Assembly: GCF_000299895.1 (NCBI RefSeq)
Contig: NZ_AMRG01000007.1
Span: 85,451-149,450, forward strand
Reading direction: 5' to 3'
DNA: 64,000 bases
DNA from: Idiomarina xiamenensis 10-D-4
GTDB lineage: Bacteria; Pseudomonadota; Gammaproteobacteria; Enterobacterales; Alteromonadaceae
Positions 62,796 to 64,000 of this stretch are shown here, in pieces. The number at the start of each line of letters is the position of its first letter. Positions within the stretch are counted from its first letter, which is position 1. The position numbers and the translations under genes were made by a program. The notes below the pieces were generated by a model, which saw nothing but the letters and a program-made list of their open reading frames with translations, was not told where the DNA came from and did no database searches.

Positions 62796-63839
62796 TTAGC
62801 GCTTCAGATTAGCGGCGAACGCCAACATTCTATCAAGCGGTATCATCGCCTGACGTCCCAACTCTGGGTCGACATGAATTTCATGCTGCTCACCACCGTT
62901 GGTTAGCGCATTTTCTATCGCTTGTAAGCCATTCATCGCCATCCACGGACAATGCGCACAGCTACGACAGGTAGCACCATTACCAGCGGTTGGCGCTTCT
63001 AGAAACCGCTTATGTGGCGTTAACTGCTGCATCTTATAAAAGATACCGCGGTCGGTGGCGACGATAAAGGTCTCGTTATCCAGCGTTTGGCTGGCTTTAA
63101 TCAACTGCGACGTTGACCCTACCACATCGGCCATGTCGACCACGTTGGCTGGTGACTCTGGATGAACCAGCACGGCGGCATCTGGATACACGGCTTTTAA
63201 GTCAAGTAACGCCTTGGCTTTAAACTCATCATGCACCACACAAGCGCCCTGCCACATGACCATGTCAGCGCCGGTCTGCTTTTCGATATAGCTACCTAAG
63301 TGGCGGTCTGGCCCCCATAAGATCTTCTCACCTTGAGCATCTAGATGATCAACTAACTCCAACGCCATACTCGAGGTGACCACCCAATCAGCACGTGCTT
63401 TAACGGCAGCCGACGTGTTGGCATAAACCACCACGGTGCGCTCGGGATGTTGGTCGCAAAACGCCGAAAATTGATCGGCTGGACATCCGAGATCTAACGA
63501 ACATGTCGCTTCTAAGGTTGGCATCAGCACGGTTTTTTCTGGCGTCAGAATTTTTGCCGTTTCGCCCATAAAGCGCACCCCGGCAACAATCAACTTGTCG
63601 GCCTGATGGTCACGCCCAAAGCGAGCCATTTCCAGCGAGTCAGCGACACAGCCGCCAGTCTCCTCAGCAAGCGCTTGAATATCAGGGTCGGTATAATAGT
63701 GCGCTACCAGTACCGCGTTTTGCTCAACTAGTAACGATTTAATACGCGCTCGATAATCTGCTTTTTCGGCATCGCTGAGCGGTTTAGGCTTGGCTGGAAA
63801 ATGATAGTCGAGGCTATCAACCACTTGAATTTCTGTCAT
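62796..63839 (-). CDS. nadA: Quinolinate synthase A
   Basis: A 347-residue enzyme that condenses iminoaspartate with dihydroxyacetone phosphate to quinolinate in NAD synthesis. Motifs: [21 protein letters not shown], the three cluster Cys in [26 protein letters not shown] and [13 protein letters not shown], and HPESPANVV. Length is as in E. coli. No nadB or nadC adjoins. It has its own promoter and terminator. Confidence 0.97.
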   Translation of the reverse strand: MTEIQVVDSLDYHFPAKPKPLSDAEKADYRARIKSLLVEQNAVLVAHYYTDPDIQALAEETGGCVADSLEMARFGRDHQADKLIVAGVRFMGETAKILTPEKTVLMPTLEATCSLDLGCPADQFSAFCDQHPERTVVVYANTSAAVKARADWVVTSSMALELVDHLDAQGEKILWGPDRHLGSYIEKQTGADMVMWQGACVVHDEFKAKALLDLKAVYPDAAVLVHPESPANVVDMADVVGSTSQLIKASQTLDNETFIVATDRGIFYKMQQLTPHKRFLEAPTAGNGATCRSCAHCPWMAMNGLQAIENALTNGGEQHEIHVDPELGRQAMIPLDRMLAFAANLKR

Positions 63840-63884
63840 ACTACAACACTAACCTGCGCAATCATTAACTCTTAATATTGAGTC

Positions 63885-63890
63885 ATTATA
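63885..63890 (-). promoter_or_regulatory. -10 element of the nadA promoter
   Basis: A perfect TATAAT on the minus strand, about 46 bases before the nadA start. A poor TTACAA -35 lies 18 bases upstream. No NadR or NrtR box is evident. Confidence 0.5.
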
Positions 63891-63960
63891 CGCTAAACTC
63901 AAGGCTATTTGTAATACTGCTGACAGCTTGGACTTGATATGCAGGTATGTCGCGAAGAAG

Positions 63961-64000
63961 TGGTGGGTTGTGCAGGATTCGAACCTGCGACCAATTGATT
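63961..64000 (-). tRNA. tRNA-Lys (UUU by similarity), 3' half only
   Basis: The 40 bases at the right edge read, on the minus strand, AATCAATTGG-TCGCAGGTTCGAATCCTGCA-CAACCCACCA. This is identical to the 3' half of E. coli tRNA-Lys(UUU) except one base in the acceptor stem, with an encoded CCA. The anticodon itself is outside the window. Confidence 0.9.

Overview
This window reads as the chromosome of a free-living, probably marine, gammaproteobacterium. Several things point this way. There is a complete Na+-translocating NADH:quinone reductase operon, nqrABCDEF-apbE-nqrM. There are several Na+/H+ or K+/H+ antiporters (NhaD, a CPA1-type protein, a KefB type) plus a Na+/Ca2+ antiporter. Other typical genes are FabV, MiaE, SohB, PqiABC, LpxH, a PagL-type lipid A deacylase and a VolA-like surface lipase. 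The tRNAs have encoded CCA ends and closely resemble enterobacterial ones. I cannot name the genus from sequence alone; an Alteromonadales- or Oceanospirillales-like lineage is my guess. I see no prophage, IS element, CRISPR array or integron; nearly all genes look native and core-like.

Layout. 0-5.7 kb: end of an M28 peptidase lipoprotein gene, a histidine-rich TonB receptor behind a probable Zur box, a dipeptidyl peptidase IV and a hotdog thioesterase. 5.7-11 kb: M17 aminopeptidase, cysS, ppiB-lpxH and miaE. 11-25.3 kb: a Yip1 membrane protein, a two-domain OlsF-like acyltransferase, a dicarboxylate symporter, sohB, a VolA-like lipase, a frameshifted yciK, a CpeT/CpcT-family protein, glutaryl-CoA dehydrogenase, a beta-propeller protein, and a cysteine desulfurase fused to a degenerate metallo-beta-lactamase domain and a rhodanese. 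25.4-32.5 kb: the Na+-NQR operon with both maturation factors. 32.8-43.2 kb: fabV, bolA, an AlkB-like protein, a lipoprotein, a Wzi-like outer-membrane protein, pagL, then a CPA1 antiporter-pqiA-pqiB-pqiC chain with overlapping ends.

43.4-49.9 kb is the most interesting stretch, a cluster of metal-handling genes. It holds a beta-CASP nuclease gene whose 3' end is overlapped on the other strand by a strong candidate Fur-repressed small RNA (two near-perfect 7-1-7 Fur boxes, a sigma70 promoter, internal hairpins and an intrinsic terminator). It continues with a ZntB-type transporter, a Na+/Ca2+ antiporter, a GDT1-family manganese exporter behind a yybP-ykoY-type manganese riboswitch, a Fur-controlled bacterioferritin-associated ferredoxin, and two bacterioferritin subunits with complementary active-site losses (one keeps the haem Met, the other the ferroxidase centre).

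49.9-64 kb: nhaD, prpE, tRNA-Ser(GGA), a small secreted Cys-rich protein, a KefB-type antiporter with a YeeZ-like protein, the glutamate synthase pair gltB-gltD, nadA, and the 3' half of a tRNA-Lys at the window edge.
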